NCBI GenBank assembly: GCA_031415695.1
Contig: JANOSH010000020.1
Coordinates: 124,001 to 188,000 of the forward strand
Length of the DNA stretch: 64,000 nt
DNA from: JANOSH01 sp031415695
Lineage (GTDB): Bacteria > Actinomycetota > Acidimicrobiia > Acidimicrobiales > Ilumatobacteraceae
Direction of reading: 5' to 3'
Positions 26,036-34,733 of this stretch are shown piece after piece. The number at the start of each line of letters is the position of its first letter. The first letter of the stretch is position 1. A program made the position numbers and the translations under genes. Below the pieces are notes generated by a model that had not been told where the DNA came from, ran no database searches, and saw only the letters and a list, made by a program, of their open reading frames with translations.

Positions 26036-27274
26036 ATGGACGTGTTGATTGATCGATGTGCCGGTCTTGACGTGCATAAGAAGACGGTCGTCGCGTGTGT
26101 GCGAACGCCGGTGTCGGGTCGTCAGAAACGGGCGGCGGAGGTTCGGACGTTCTCGACGTTCGAGCGGGATCTTCGAGCGTTACGTGTGTGGCTTGTCGAG
26201 TGTGGTGTCACGCATGTCGCGATGGAAGCAACCGGGGTGTATTGGAAACCGGTTTGGCATGTCCTCGAGGGCGGTTTCGAAGAGGTGTTGCTGGTCAACC
26301 CGGCGCATATCAAGAACGTGCCCGGCCGTAAGACCGACGTGAACGACGCAGCATGGATTGGGCAGTTGTTGGAATGCGGTCTGCTGCGTGGCAGCTTCGT
26401 GCCGCCGGTCGAGATCGCCGAGTTGCGTGAGATCACCAGATATCGGCGCCAGTTGACTGAGGAACGCACTCGTGAGGTCCAACGGTTGCAGAAACTGTTG
26501 GAAGACGCGAACGTGAAACTGTCCTCGGTCGCGACCGACACGCTGGGTGTGACCGGCCGAATGATCCTGAACGCGTTGTGCGATGGTGAACGTGATCCGA
26601 ACGTTCTTGCCGGGATGGCGCAACGACGATTGAGAGCCAAAACAGAGCAGTTGGCGTTAGCGGTGCCGGGACGGTTCAACACGTTCCATGCATCGATGAC
26701 TCGCGAGTTACTCGCCCATATCGACTATCTCAGCACAGCGATCGAACGGCTCGACACGAAGGTCGACGAGTTGATGGTCCCTTTCGTCCCGGCCCGTGAT
26801 CGGTTCGACACGATCCCGGGCATCGGGAAACGCAACGCCGAGATTGTCGTGGCCGAGATCGGTGTCGATATGACCCGATTCCCGACACCGGCACACCTTG
26901 CGTCGTGGGCGGGTCTGTGTCCGGGGAACAACGAATCAGCCGGGAAACACAAATCGACCGCGACCCGTTCCGGAAACCCGTGGCTCACCTCAGCACTCGT
27001 CGAGGCCGCCTGGTCAGCGGTACGGACCAAAGATTGCTACCTCGCTGTCCGGTTCCACCGGATCGCACGACGCCGCGGCGAACAACGAGCACTCATCGCT
27101 ATAGCCCACACGATCCTGGTGATCTGCTGGCATCTCCTCACCGAGGAGACCACCTACACCGAACTCGGCCCCAACTACCTCGCCGGCAAAGACCAACCCG
27201 AACGACGCGAACGCCAACTCATCGCCCAACTCAACAAACTCGGATTCAACGTCGAACTCACCAAAGCCGCCTAA
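26036..27274 (+). CDS. IS110-family transposase
   Basis: A 412-residue recombinase. The N-terminal RuvC-like DEDD domain shows GLDVHKKTVVACV (first Asp), VAMEATGVYWKPV (Glu) and KTDVNDAAWIGQLL (acidic pair). The C-terminal Tnp domain has IPGIGKRNAEIVVAEIG and WAGLCPGNNESAGKHK, with the serine characteristic of this family in the NESAGK segment. It appears intact and full length, so the element may still move. GGGAGG precedes the ATG by 7 nt. Confidence 0.95.
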   Translation: MDVLIDRCAGLDVHKKTVVACVRTPVSGRQKRAAEVRTFSTFERDLRALRVWLVECGVTHVAMEATGVYWKPVWHVLEGGFEEVLLVNPAHIKNVPGRKTDVNDAAWIGQLLECGLLRGSFVPPVEIAELREITRYRRQLTEERTREVQRLQKLLEDANVKLSSVATDTLGVTGRMILNALCDGERDPNVLAGMAQRRLRAKTEQLALAVPGRFNTFHASMTRELLAHIDYLSTAIERLDTKVDELMVPFVPARDRFDTIPGIGKRNAEIVVAEIGVDMTRFPTPAHLASWAGLCPGNNESAGKHKSTATRSGNPWLTSALVEAAWSAVRTKDCYLAVRFHRIARRRGEQRALIAIAHTILVICWHLLTEETTYTELGPNYLAGKDQPERRERQLIAQLNKLGFNVELTKAA

Positions 27275-27397
27275 AACACCCCAAAAGCTGCCCTCCGGCA
27301 CGGGTCCAGGAAACTTCATAACATCCCCTTGGTAGAGTGCACATTGCTTCCCCTTGTTGTGGCGCTCGTCGCCCGTTTGCACCAGTGGGGTGGTCTC

Positions 27398-27841
27398 ATG
27401 TTTTTCCCATCGTCGCCTATTTCGTTACGAACGCCGGCACGTTCAGCCATATGGCAGCTCAGCGATGCGTTAGCGGTCATCGGGCATGCTCTTGGCGATG
27501 CGCCTGAAGCGGTGTGCCTGCTGCTCGACCGATCGCACCACGGGGTCACAGTCCTCATTATCGACAACTCGCCCGACGACATGGCCGATCTTGTCGAGGC
27601 CCTAGTCCCGCTTGTGTCCACAGCTGCGGAGGTCACGGCAATCGTTCTGGCCACCGCCGTTGAACGCTTCACTAGCTACCCAACAGCGGCAACGCAGCTG
27701 GCGTTCCTCGATGCGCGAGAGCAGTTCAGCGCATGCGGAGTCGACCTCCTGGATTGGGTGGTCAGCGACCACCGCCTCACCGTGTCTTTAGCCGAGGTTA
27801 CCGACGCCCAACCGCTGTGGCGCGCCGCTGTGAGGCGCTAA
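27398..27841 (+). CDS. Conserved hypothetical protein next to the IS
   Basis: I do not recognise this 147-residue protein. It has an alternating alpha/beta pattern (VCLLLDRSHHGVTVLIIDN, AEVTAIVLATAVERF, FSACGVDLLDWVVSDHRLTVSLAEV), and the last part recalls JAB-domain or DUF4192-like actinobacterial proteins. I start at the ATG 27398. A TTG at 27329 would extend it into sequence next to the IS right end. Its 3' end overlaps the convergent DUF4031 gene by 44 nt. Confidence 0.5.
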   Translation: MFFPSSPISLRTPARSAIWQLSDALAVIGHALGDAPEAVCLLLDRSHHGVTVLIIDNSPDDMADLVEALVPLVSTAAEVTAIVLATAVERFTSYPTAATQLAFLDAREQFSACGVDLLDWVVSDHRLTVSLAEVTDAQPLWRAAVRR

Positions 27842-28085
27842 TGCGTAAGCCCGACCCAACGAGGCGGCCTACAAGCTCGCGGCTGCTCACGGGTATGGCT
27901 CCGGCACGCAACGCCATGGCTCGAAGTCCAGCGTGCAGGTCGTAGTGATCGCCGTGAAACGCCCGACTGGAAAGCGCTAGCTGCGCGGCGAACAGATGCA
28001 GTTCTTCAAGGCTGGTGTCGCTCACCAAGTGGCACCACTGTCGTCCACGCCACCACCACAAACAATCGTCCACAAGGACCGTCAT
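27798..28085 (-). CDS. DUF4031 domain protein
   Basis: A small 95-residue protein with the DUF4031 pattern: MTVLVDDCLWWWRGRQWCH at the start (family: MTVYVDD...), ELHLFAAQLAL and FHGDHYDLHAGLR. The function of the family is unknown. The start overlaps the preceding thioesterase remnant as ATGA, so the two are translationally coupled. The C-terminal 20 residues beyond LVGRLVG look non-conserved. Confidence 0.8.
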   Translation of the reverse strand: MTVLVDDCLWWWRGRQWCHLVSDTSLEELHLFAAQLALSSRAFHGDHYDLHAGLRAMALRAGAIPVSSRELVGRLVGSGLRISASQRRATAVGRR

Positions 28086-28393
28086 GGACCCTCAACCAGC
28101 AAACTTTGCACACTTCGACCGAATCGTCCGCCAGTGTCGAACAATTCGCTCTCGGCAAATGCCACGCCCTCAGGGCCGACGTGGGATTGGTCCGCATACC
28201 GACCCATTCGCTCCAACTCCACCGTCAAACGGGCGACGTGCATGTCGTTGTCGCCACCGTCGACGCTTTCAACCACGCTGGCTAACAAGGCGCTTACGGG
28301 TGCGCCGTGCAATGCATTGGGGCTCCATGGTCCGCGAGCAAGATCGGTTGCTACGAATCCTGAGGCCTCCGGCACGAACAAGGCAGTGGTCAC
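28082..28393 (-). pseudogene. Acyl-CoA thioesterase with large internal in-frame deletion
   Basis: The N-terminal 65 residues match the start of TesB-like (hotdog) thioesterases: FVATDLARGPWSPNALHG, PVSALLASV and ARLTVELERMG. The last 30 match the extreme C-terminus of the same family: GVAFAESELFDTGGRFGRSV followed by QSLLVEG. Full proteins are about 260 residues and this one is 103, so the central part, roughly 150 residues including most of both hotdog folds, is gone while frame is kept. It is unlikely to be enzymatically active. It overlaps the DUF4031 start by 4 nt. Confidence 0.65.
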
Positions 28394-28450
28394 CGGGCCA
28401 GTCTGTCAGCTAGGACGACCGGCCACCTCAGCCGCGTTACGCTGCGTCGT

Positions 28451-29530
28451 GTGCCCGGCTTGGTGTCCACTTCCTCATCGGCCCAGACCTTCTCGTCTAT
28501 TCCCGAGGTCTCCTTGGCCGACTGGCAGGGGCCAGGGGGCGACCGACACGCGTTTGCCAAACGTCTCACCACCATCTGCCACGACGTTGGTTTCTTCTGC
28601 CTGATCGACCACGGGGTCGATAAGCATTTTATTGACCAGTACTTCGGCCAGCTAGCTCAGTTCTTCGCATTACCCGAGGCCGTTAAAGCAACCATCGACA
28701 AGCAGCTTTCACCCCACTTCCGGGGATGGGAACGCGTCGGTGCCGAACTCACCAACAACCGACCCGACTATCGCGAGCAGCTCGATGTGTCGACAGAAAA
28801 TCCTGTGTACGGCACCAACGCCACCGCGCCGTATCTGCATCTCGATGGCCCCAACCAGTGGCTCGACGAGTCTGTGCTGCCAGGATTTCGTGCCCTCGTA
28901 AACGAGTTCCTCTCTCGTATGGGAGGCGTCGCAAATCAACTCATGGCGGCGATGTCCCTAGGCCTCGGCTTCGACGAGGGATACTTTCATCACCTTTTCG
29001 GAGAGCGTCCGCTTTCATTTGTAAAGCTCATCAACTACCCGCAGACGCCCTCTGGCGGGGCCGGGGTTAACCCCCACCACGACGCTGGATTTCTGACGTT
29101 GCTCGTACAGAACGGTGTTTGTGGCCTCCAAGCTCAGAACCCACACGGCCAGTGGATCGACATACCTCCGCAAGCCGGGGCGTTCGTTGTCAATCTGGGC
29201 GAGATGCTCCAGGCGATGACCGGGAACTATTTCGTCGCCACTACACATCGGGTCATAACCAATGAGCCGCGCTACTCGTCGGGCTATTTCCATGGACCCG
29301 ATCTTCGTACGCGTCTCGACCCACTCGATCTCGACCCGTCATTTGTGGCCGCCGTGGCCGCCAGCCCACGTCATGCTCATGCCGGTTTCATGGCCAAACG
29401 AGACGAGTTGCTGACCGGGAAATCAGGCATTGCTGGCGTAAGTGCTCCTGTGTACGGGCAGCAGCTCTGGAACTACTACGTGCGTAGCTACCCCGACAAT
29501 GTGCGACGTCACTATCCCGAGCTGATATGA
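28451..29530 (+). CDS. 2-oxoglutarate/Fe(II)-dependent oxygenase, isopenicillin-N-synthase-like
   Basis: A soluble non-heme iron oxygenase of 359 residues. The N-terminal DIOX_N region includes CHDVGFFCLIDHGVD. The iron ligands are His and Asp in NPHHDAGFLTLL and His in VATTHRVITN. The co-substrate-binding Arg-x-Ser lies in PRYSSGYF. Substrate is unknown; bacterial members act on small molecules. The GTG start at 28451 follows a short divergent gap from the thioesterase remnant. The HD-domain gene begins at 29532, directly after its stop. Confidence 0.9.
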   Translation: MPGLVSTSSSAQTFSSIPEVSLADWQGPGGDRHAFAKRLTTICHDVGFFCLIDHGVDKHFIDQYFGQLAQFFALPEAVKATIDKQLSPHFRGWERVGAELTNNRPDYREQLDVSTENPVYGTNATAPYLHLDGPNQWLDESVLPGFRALVNEFLSRMGGVANQLMAAMSLGLGFDEGYFHHLFGERPLSFVKLINYPQTPSGGAGVNPHHDAGFLTLLVQNGVCGLQAQNPHGQWIDIPPQAGAFVVNLGEMLQAMTGNYFVATTHRVITNEPRYSSGYFHGPDLRTRLDPLDLDPSFVAAVAASPRHAHAGFMAKRDELLTGKSGIAGVSAPVYGQQLWNYYVRSYPDNVRRHYPELI

Positions 29531-29531
29531 G

Positions 29532-30152
29532 ATGAACTACCGGGCTGAACTCGAGGCATTCTGGTTCGCCGACCTGGGTGATGCGTCGGACTCCGTCGCG
29601 GTCCTCACCCGCCTGCTCAAACGATATGACGAATCCCACCGGCACTACCACACGGCGCGCCACGTGCTCGAAGTACGCCGCAGCGTTGGCCGCCTGTCGA
29701 GCATAGCTATCGTGTCGGATGTCGTGGCCGTGAACCTTGCTGCCTGGTTTCACGACGCCATCTATGACCCCACATCCACCGACAACGAGCAGCACAGCGC
29801 TCAGCTCGCGCGATCAGAATTGGACGGTCTAGTAGCCGAGGCATCGGTTGCCAGGGTCGAACAATTCATACTGGCGACGCAGCGCCACGAAGCAACCTGC
29901 GTCGACGAAACAGTTCTCCTCGACGCCGACCTCGCAGTGCTTGGCGCCGACCCGGCAGCGTACGACGCCTATGTACGGGGCGTACGGGCGGAATACCAGC
30001 ATGTGTCCGACGTCGACTGGTTGCGGGGGCGCACCGCCGTGCTCAGCCAGTTGTTGCAGAGGTCGCAGATCTACTTCATAGACGACCAACGCGAGGCGAA
30101 CGCCCGCGCCAACCTCAGCGCCGAACTCGCGACACTGTCGGCCACACTGTAG
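29532..30152 (+). CDS. Predicted HD-domain metal-dependent phosphohydrolase
   Basis: HD-type metal ligands appear in RHYHTARHVLE and LAAWFHDAIYDP, with the later LLDADLAVLGAD closing the site. This matches the COG4339-like family of uncharacterised hydrolases of about 200 residues. It starts 1 nt after the oxygenase stop, so the two are co-transcribed. Substrate is unknown. Confidence 0.85.
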   Translation: MNYRAELEAFWFADLGDASDSVAVLTRLLKRYDESHRHYHTARHVLEVRRSVGRLSSIAIVSDVVAVNLAAWFHDAIYDPTSTDNEQHSAQLARSELDGLVAEASVARVEQFILATQRHEATCVDETVLLDADLAVLGADPAAYDAYVRGVRAEYQHVSDVDWLRGRTAVLSQLLQRSQIYFIDDQREANARANLSAELATLSATL

Positions 30153-30164
30153 GCACCGCAAACC

Positions 30165-30485
30165 GTGCCGTTAGCGCCCGCGCCAATTGTGTGTCTAGAG
30201 GGAGTTCTGGTGCTCTACGAGGCGGAACTACGCCCGATGTTCGACCTCAAGGTGTACGTCGATACCGATTCCGATGTTCGGTTTATCCGCCGCTTGAAAC
30301 GTGACATAGCCGAGCGCGGTCGAAGCCTCGACAGCGTCACTACGCAGTACCTTGACACAGTACGGCCCAGCCACGAGCTGTTCATCGAACCCACCAAACG
30401 CTACGCCGATGTCATCGTGCCTCATGGCGGCCAAAACGCTGCCGCTTTCGACATGTTGGTGGCGCGCCTTCGAGAACTGGGATGA
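30165..30485 (+). pseudogene. Uridine kinase remnant (C-terminal half only)
   Basis: The 106 residues match the second half of uridine kinase: PIVCLEGVLVLYEAELR, DLKVYVDTDSDVRFIRR, ERGRSLDSVTTQYL and FIEPTKRYADVIVPHGG. The first half, with the P-loop and uridine-binding residues, is missing, and the region upstream is an unrelated intact HD-domain gene. The remnant begins with a GTG and stays open, but cannot bind ATP in the normal way. An upstream deletion is the simplest explanation. Confidence 0.8.
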
Positions 30486-30492
30486 TGGCACC

Positions 30493-30774
30493 ATGAGCGT
30501 TGGCACATCCACCGTTATCGAACTCGATGTCGATCGCGATCTCGACACCGCCGAACCCAAGAGCGCCCACATCGTAAAGACCGATCCGGGTGAAAGCGCA
30601 GCAGCCAAGGTTCTCGAGGCCCGTATCTACGGCACGCCGATCGAAGCGCTATGCGGTCACGTCTGGGTGCCGTCCCGTGACCCCAAACAGTTGCCGCTGT
30701 GCGAGAAATGCAAGGAGATCTACGAAGTCTACCGCGCCTTCAACGACAACTTGAACAACGCGCCCCAGGACTAG
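30493..30774 (+). CDS. DUF3039 protein
   Basis: A 93-residue actinobacterial protein of unknown function. The conserved core is IEALCGHVWVPSRDPKQLP followed by LCEKCKEIYE, a probable zinc site (C-x-H ... CxxC). The ATG at 30493 is chosen because upstream in-frame sequence is the shadow of the uridine kinase remnant. Its stop abuts the convergent ABC-F gene. Confidence 0.82.
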   Translation: MSVGTSTVIELDVDRDLDTAEPKSAHIVKTDPGESAAAKVLEARIYGTPIEALCGHVWVPSRDPKQLPLCEKCKEIYEVYRAFNDNLNNAPQD

Positions 30775-32700
30775 CTACTTGCCCAAGCGTTCGAGTTCGT
30801 CGGAGGCCCCAACCCATTCGTCGGTGAGCTTGTGAGCCCGCCCTTTCGCTTCGTTGTAGCGGCGGGTGACCGCTGTGACTCGTGCATGATCGTCATACAG
30901 CAGCGGGTCGCCTAGTTGACGTTGCAGGTCAGCTACCTGCGTTTCGGCCGTACCGAGTTCTCGTTCGAGCCGCTCGATACGCCTCTTAAGGTCCTTGTTA
31001 GAAGCATTCGACGCCGACCGCTTGTCGGCAACAACTCGTTTGGCTGACGGCGCCATTACGGCCGGGGTTCGCTTTTCGTCGTGCGCGGCTGCCTTGGACA
31101 GCTTGCCATGCGGCGACAGTATTGCCTCGTCGACGCCGTCGTGGAAGCTTGCTCGTCCGTCGCGTACAGCAACCAAGCAGTCGCATACTTCGCGGATGAG
31201 ATACCGGTCGTGGGACACGAGCAGCACGGTGCCCGGGTATACCCGCAGGGCATCTTCAAGCAGGTCACAGCTTTGTAAGTCCAGGTGGTTGGTCGGTTCG
31301 TCGAGTACCAGAAGATTGACGGGGTGGAGGAAGGCCTTGCACAGCGCCAGCCGGGTTCGCTCGCCTCCCGAGAGGTCACCAACGAGTCGTTCGGCCGCTT
31401 CCCCCGAGAAACCGAATGATCCGAGAATAGAGCGAATATTGCGTTTCTCGTTTGGGCTGACAATGCTTTGAATCTCCTGCACCGGTGTTCGGCGAAAGTC
31501 GAGCTGATCGACCTGATGCTGGGCGAAGCTGGCAACCGTGACGTTGGTACCCAGTGTTGCGAGGCCTGCGATGGGATCGAGATGGCCAAGCAACATCTTG
31601 AGCAGCGTGGTCTTACCGCCGCCATTCGGGCCAACGATGCCCACCTTCTGGCCGCGTTCGATATGGAACGAGATATCGGTAAGGATCGGGATGCCGTCGT
31701 ATCCGACACTGACCTCGGAGAACTCGGCGACGGTCCTGCTCGAACGGGGAGATTCGGGAAACGCAAACCGCTTGACAAGTTCCGCCGAGGTTGGCACCTC
31801 GATGAGATCGAGCTTCTCGAGCGTCTTTATTCGGCTCTGAACCTGGCGGGCTTTGGTAGCCTTGTACCGGAAACGCTCGATGAATTTCTCTACCTGCGCA
31901 ACCTGTTTTTGCTGTTGTTCACGGGCGGCTTCGAGGCGGGCAAGCCGCTCTTCTCGTTCGACTACGAACTCCGCGAAACCGCCAACAAACTCGGTGGCGG
32001 TGCCATAACTGATTTCGACGACGCGCTCGGCGACTGCGTCGATGAAGTCGCGGTCGTGCGACACGAAGAGCAAGGCTCCCGGATAGTTCGACAGTGTGTC
32101 TTCGAGCCAGGCAACCGAGTCGGTATCGAGGTGGTTCGTTGGTTCGTCGAGTACCAGCACCTCGGGTTCGGACAGCAGTAATTGGGCCAGGGCAGCGCGC
32201 ATGCGCCATCCACCCGACATTTCGCGCAACGGACGGTCGGCATCATCAGGTGCGAAGCCTAGGCCCGCGAGAATCCGCCGAGCTTCAGAATCGACGCCGT
32301 ACCCACCAATCATCTCGAAGCGTGCTTGTGCGGTGCCATAGGCCTGTAGCGCTGCGTCGTTTTGCGCGCCCGAGGTGGAGGCCAAAAGGTCGGCCAGTTC
32401 ACGCAGTTGATGCTCGAGGTCGCGCACCTCGGTCGCCCCGTCGAGGACGGCGTCGAGCACTGATCCGTGGTGAACCTCGGTGAGTTCTTGGGGAAGATAG
32501 CCAACTCGTTGATCTTTGGGGCGATGCACGACGCCGGTGTCGGGTTCGGAGACCCCGACGACGATTTCGAGGAGCGTTGTCTTGCCCGCGCCATTAGAAC
32601 CCACAAGCGCAATGCGCCGACCGTGAGACAGGGTCATGGTGACATCGCGAAACAACGGCTCGGGTCCGAATGCCTTGCTGACGCCCGAGACTGTGATCAC
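30775..32700 (-). CDS. ABC-F family ATPase (Uup-like)
   Basis: A soluble duplicated ABC protein acting on ribosomes, by family. ABC1 has GSNGAGKTT, LREMSGGWRMR and LVLDEPTNHLD. The ABC-F linker is the Arg/Gln-rich helical segment around residues 240-300. ABC2 has GPNGGGKTT, DLSGGERTRL and LVLDEPTNHLD. A C-terminal coiled coil (RRIERLERELGTAETQVADLQR) resembles the Uup DNA/RNA-binding tail. Length 641 is normal. No transmembrane segments, so not a transporter. Confidence 0.92.
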   Translation of the reverse strand: MITVSGVSKAFGPEPLFRDVTMTLSHGRRIALVGSNGAGKTTLLEIVVGVSEPDTGVVHRPKDQRVGYLPQELTEVHHGSVLDAVLDGATEVRDLEHQLRELADLLASTSGAQNDAALQAYGTAQARFEMIGGYGVDSEARRILAGLGFAPDDADRPLREMSGGWRMRAALAQLLLSEPEVLVLDEPTNHLDTDSVAWLEDTLSNYPGALLFVSHDRDFIDAVAERVVEISYGTATEFVGGFAEFVVEREERLARLEAAREQQQKQVAQVEKFIERFRYKATKARQVQSRIKTLEKLDLIEVPTSAELVKRFAFPESPRSSRTVAEFSEVSVGYDGIPILTDISFHIERGQKVGIVGPNGGGKTTLLKMLLGHLDPIAGLATLGTNVTVASFAQHQVDQLDFRRTPVQEIQSIVSPNEKRNIRSILGSFGFSGEAAERLVGDLSGGERTRLALCKAFLHPVNLLVLDEPTNHLDLQSCDLLEDALRVYPGTVLLVSHDRYLIREVCDCLVAVRDGRASFHDGVDEAILSPHGKLSKAAAHDEKRTPAVMAPSAKRVVADKRSASNASNKDLKRRIERLERELGTAETQVADLQRQLGDPLLYDDHARVTAVTRRYNEAKGRAHKLTDEWVGASDELERLGK

Positions 32701-32712
32701 GAACGTGACAGG

Positions 32713-34653
32713 CTACCGGCTTGCCGTCCTCAGCAACCTAAGTTCCAATTGTTCCAACGGCTTTGGGCGGCCCAGTAGATAGCCCTGGCCATACTCAACG
32801 CCAAGTTGTTGCAACACCAAGAGTTGATCGCTCGACTCGATTCCCTCGGCAACGACGTGAATTCCAAGGTTCTTGGCCAGCCCGGCCAGCGACGCCACCA
32901 ACACCATCGTTCGAGGCTCGTCGAGCATTGTTTGGACGAACGACCGATCGATCTTCACGCCATCCACATGGAGGTCCTTCAGCAAGGTCAACGACGACGA
33001 GCCGGTTCCAAAGTCGTCGAGTTCCACATGGCAGCCATGCTGTCGAGCCAGAGCCAGGACCTCGGCCAGTTGATGCGAACGTTCCACCATTGCCGACTCG
33101 GTGAACTCCAGACAGATACGACGTGCCGGATAGCCCGTCACTTCTAGATGGGCGAGGAAACGGCGAAATTCGGTTGCTCCCAACGACGCCGCGTCCACGT
33201 TGAGGCGTAGGCGAAAATCGCGCGGCAGCGCATCGACATAGTGGGAGACATACTCGACTGCTTTTTCTTGGGCCCGCGCCGTAATGGCTCCTAACATCCC
33301 GAGTTCTTCGAGCTGTGGGAAGAAATCATCCGGACACAGAATCCCACGATGGGGATGGTCCCAGCGGGTCAATACCTCGGCTCCAACCAACCGACCATCG
33401 AGCGTGAACACCGGTTGTAACCAGGGCACAAACTGATCAGTCTCATGTGCGTGTCGAATGAAGTTCTCGCTGGCGATGCGCGCTTGTGCCAACGATCGTT
33501 GCGAGGCTCTCGCTACGACAACGCCGTCACGCCCGTCGTCCTTCGCGGTTCGAACTGCAAGGTCTGCTCGGCGTAGCAAGTCCTCCACCGATTCTCCGGC
33601 TGCGCGTACTGCGAGGCCAATGCTGACCGTCAACGACAGTCGCACGGCTCCAAACGCTGTGGTTCCTCGGAGCAATGAACGCACCTGCGTTCCCAACGTT
33701 TGGGCTTCGGCCTCGTCGTCGACAGCGACGAATGCCATGAACTCGTCGCCACCGCGGCGACCGACAACGGCGTTCTCACCAAGGCAATGGCGCAACCGAT
33801 CGGCGACCACGCGCAGCACTCGGTCGCCGATGTCTTGCCCGAAGCTGACATTCACCGATTTGAAATGGTCAATGTCTATGTACATGACGGCGACGTGCTC
33901 TCGGGGCAATTCGTTCAACGCCAGCGCGAATCCGTGCCGATTGAGGAGACCAGTCAATTGGTCATGTGCCATTTGATGATGGAGCCGCTCGTTGAGGAAC
34001 TGAAGCCCTTCGTGCTCACGACGGACGGTGTTGTTGAGCTCGGCGTTTTCTACACCGACGCTGATGGTTTGGGCCCACATGTTGTGAATCATCCGGTTCG
34101 CTTGCTCCAAGACGAACCATGACAGCACCATCGTTGCGCAGTAACCAATAGACCCCCGGAGCGCGAAGGCCGCAGCACCGAGCATATGCCCAGGTAGCGA
34201 CCCCGCCAGATACCACCGGCGGTTGCCCGCGTTCGCGACGACCTCAAGCACCGCGACTGAGAACACGAACAGCATGATGCCCGTGGCCTCATCCACCGAC
34301 AGCGCTAGCAATGGAAGCGCTCCCCGAGCACAACCCGTGGCGACAACGAGGCAAAGCGTCGATACAGGAAGCCAGCGAGCCTCGTCGAGATCGCCTGCTA
34401 GTAGTTTGACTGTTGCGGCGAACGCCCAGATGAGCAACGACCCAAGTACCGCATAAACGACGCCCCAAGCCTGGAATCTCGGCGCTCGAATCGTCGGTCC
34501 AACTGTCGACACGACGGCGATGGCAATAAGGGGTCCAACGAGTTGAACAACCTGACCGAGGCGCGCCGACTGAAGTCGCATATCCCGCGGGCTTGCGGGG
34601 GCATCAGGTGCCTTTCGGAAGTTCTTCACGTATGAAACTATCGTCCAGACCAA
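32713..34653 (-). CDS. Membrane GGDEF-EAL protein (cyclic di-GMP turnover)
   Basis: About seven hydrophobic helices in the first 200 residues form a sensor. A GGDEF domain with intact RRGGDEF follows, then an EAL domain in which the signature reads EVL (GAEVLTRWDHP) but the other catalytic residues are present (EFTESAMVE, LDDFGTGSSSL, KIDRSFV, VAEGIES). It probably both makes and degrades cyclic di-GMP, or acts as a phosphodiesterase. The start is uncertain: TTG 34653, GTG 34629 or ATG 34581. Confidence 0.9.
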   Translation of the reverse strand: MVWTIVSYVKNFRKAPDAPASPRDMRLQSARLGQVVQLVGPLIAIAVVSTVGPTIRAPRFQAWGVVYAVLGSLLIWAFAATVKLLAGDLDEARWLPVSTLCLVVATGCARGALPLLALSVDEATGIMLFVFSVAVLEVVANAGNRRWYLAGSLPGHMLGAAAFALRGSIGYCATMVLSWFVLEQANRMIHNMWAQTISVGVENAELNNTVRREHEGLQFLNERLHHQMAHDQLTGLLNRHGFALALNELPREHVAVMYIDIDHFKSVNVSFGQDIGDRVLRVVADRLRHCLGENAVVGRRGGDEFMAFVAVDDEAEAQTLGTQVRSLLRGTTAFGAVRLSLTVSIGLAVRAAGESVEDLLRRADLAVRTAKDDGRDGVVVARASQRSLAQARIASENFIRHAHETDQFVPWLQPVFTLDGRLVGAEVLTRWDHPHRGILCPDDFFPQLEELGMLGAITARAQEKAVEYVSHYVDALPRDFRLRLNVDAASLGATEFRRFLAHLEVTGYPARRICLEFTESAMVERSHQLAEVLALARQHGCHVELDDFGTGSSSLTLLKDLHVDGVKIDRSFVQTMLDEPRTMVLVASLAGLAKNLGIHVVAEGIESSDQLLVLQQLGVEYGQGYLLGRPKPLEQLELRLLRTASR

Positions 34654-34733
34654 GCCTCACCTTGAGTGGTTGTGGGCCTCAGATCGATCTGGTCGCGGCA
34701 GGTTTTGGGCAAGAACTGGCGTTACGCCTGAGT

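Larger units (their letters stand above)
25803..27328 (+). mobile_element. IS110-family insertion sequence (ends approximate)
   Basis: A DEDD transposase gene is flanked by a 288-bp non-coding 5' region and a short 3' region. No long terminal inverted repeats are visible, as is usual for IS110. ATGAAGTTT (25852-25860) recurs inverted as AAACTTCAT (27311-27319), and GGGGATG (25848-25854) recurs inverted as CATCCCC (27322-27328). These may be subterminal repeats. The outer boundaries are therefore estimates. A basic frame beginning at GTG 25756 runs into the element and may be the interrupted end of a small gene. Confidence 0.6.

Noticed and set aside
28015..28413. Plus-strand frame across the thioesterase remnant and DUF4031
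   Set aside because: Arg/Pro-rich shadow; the minus-strand frames match known families.
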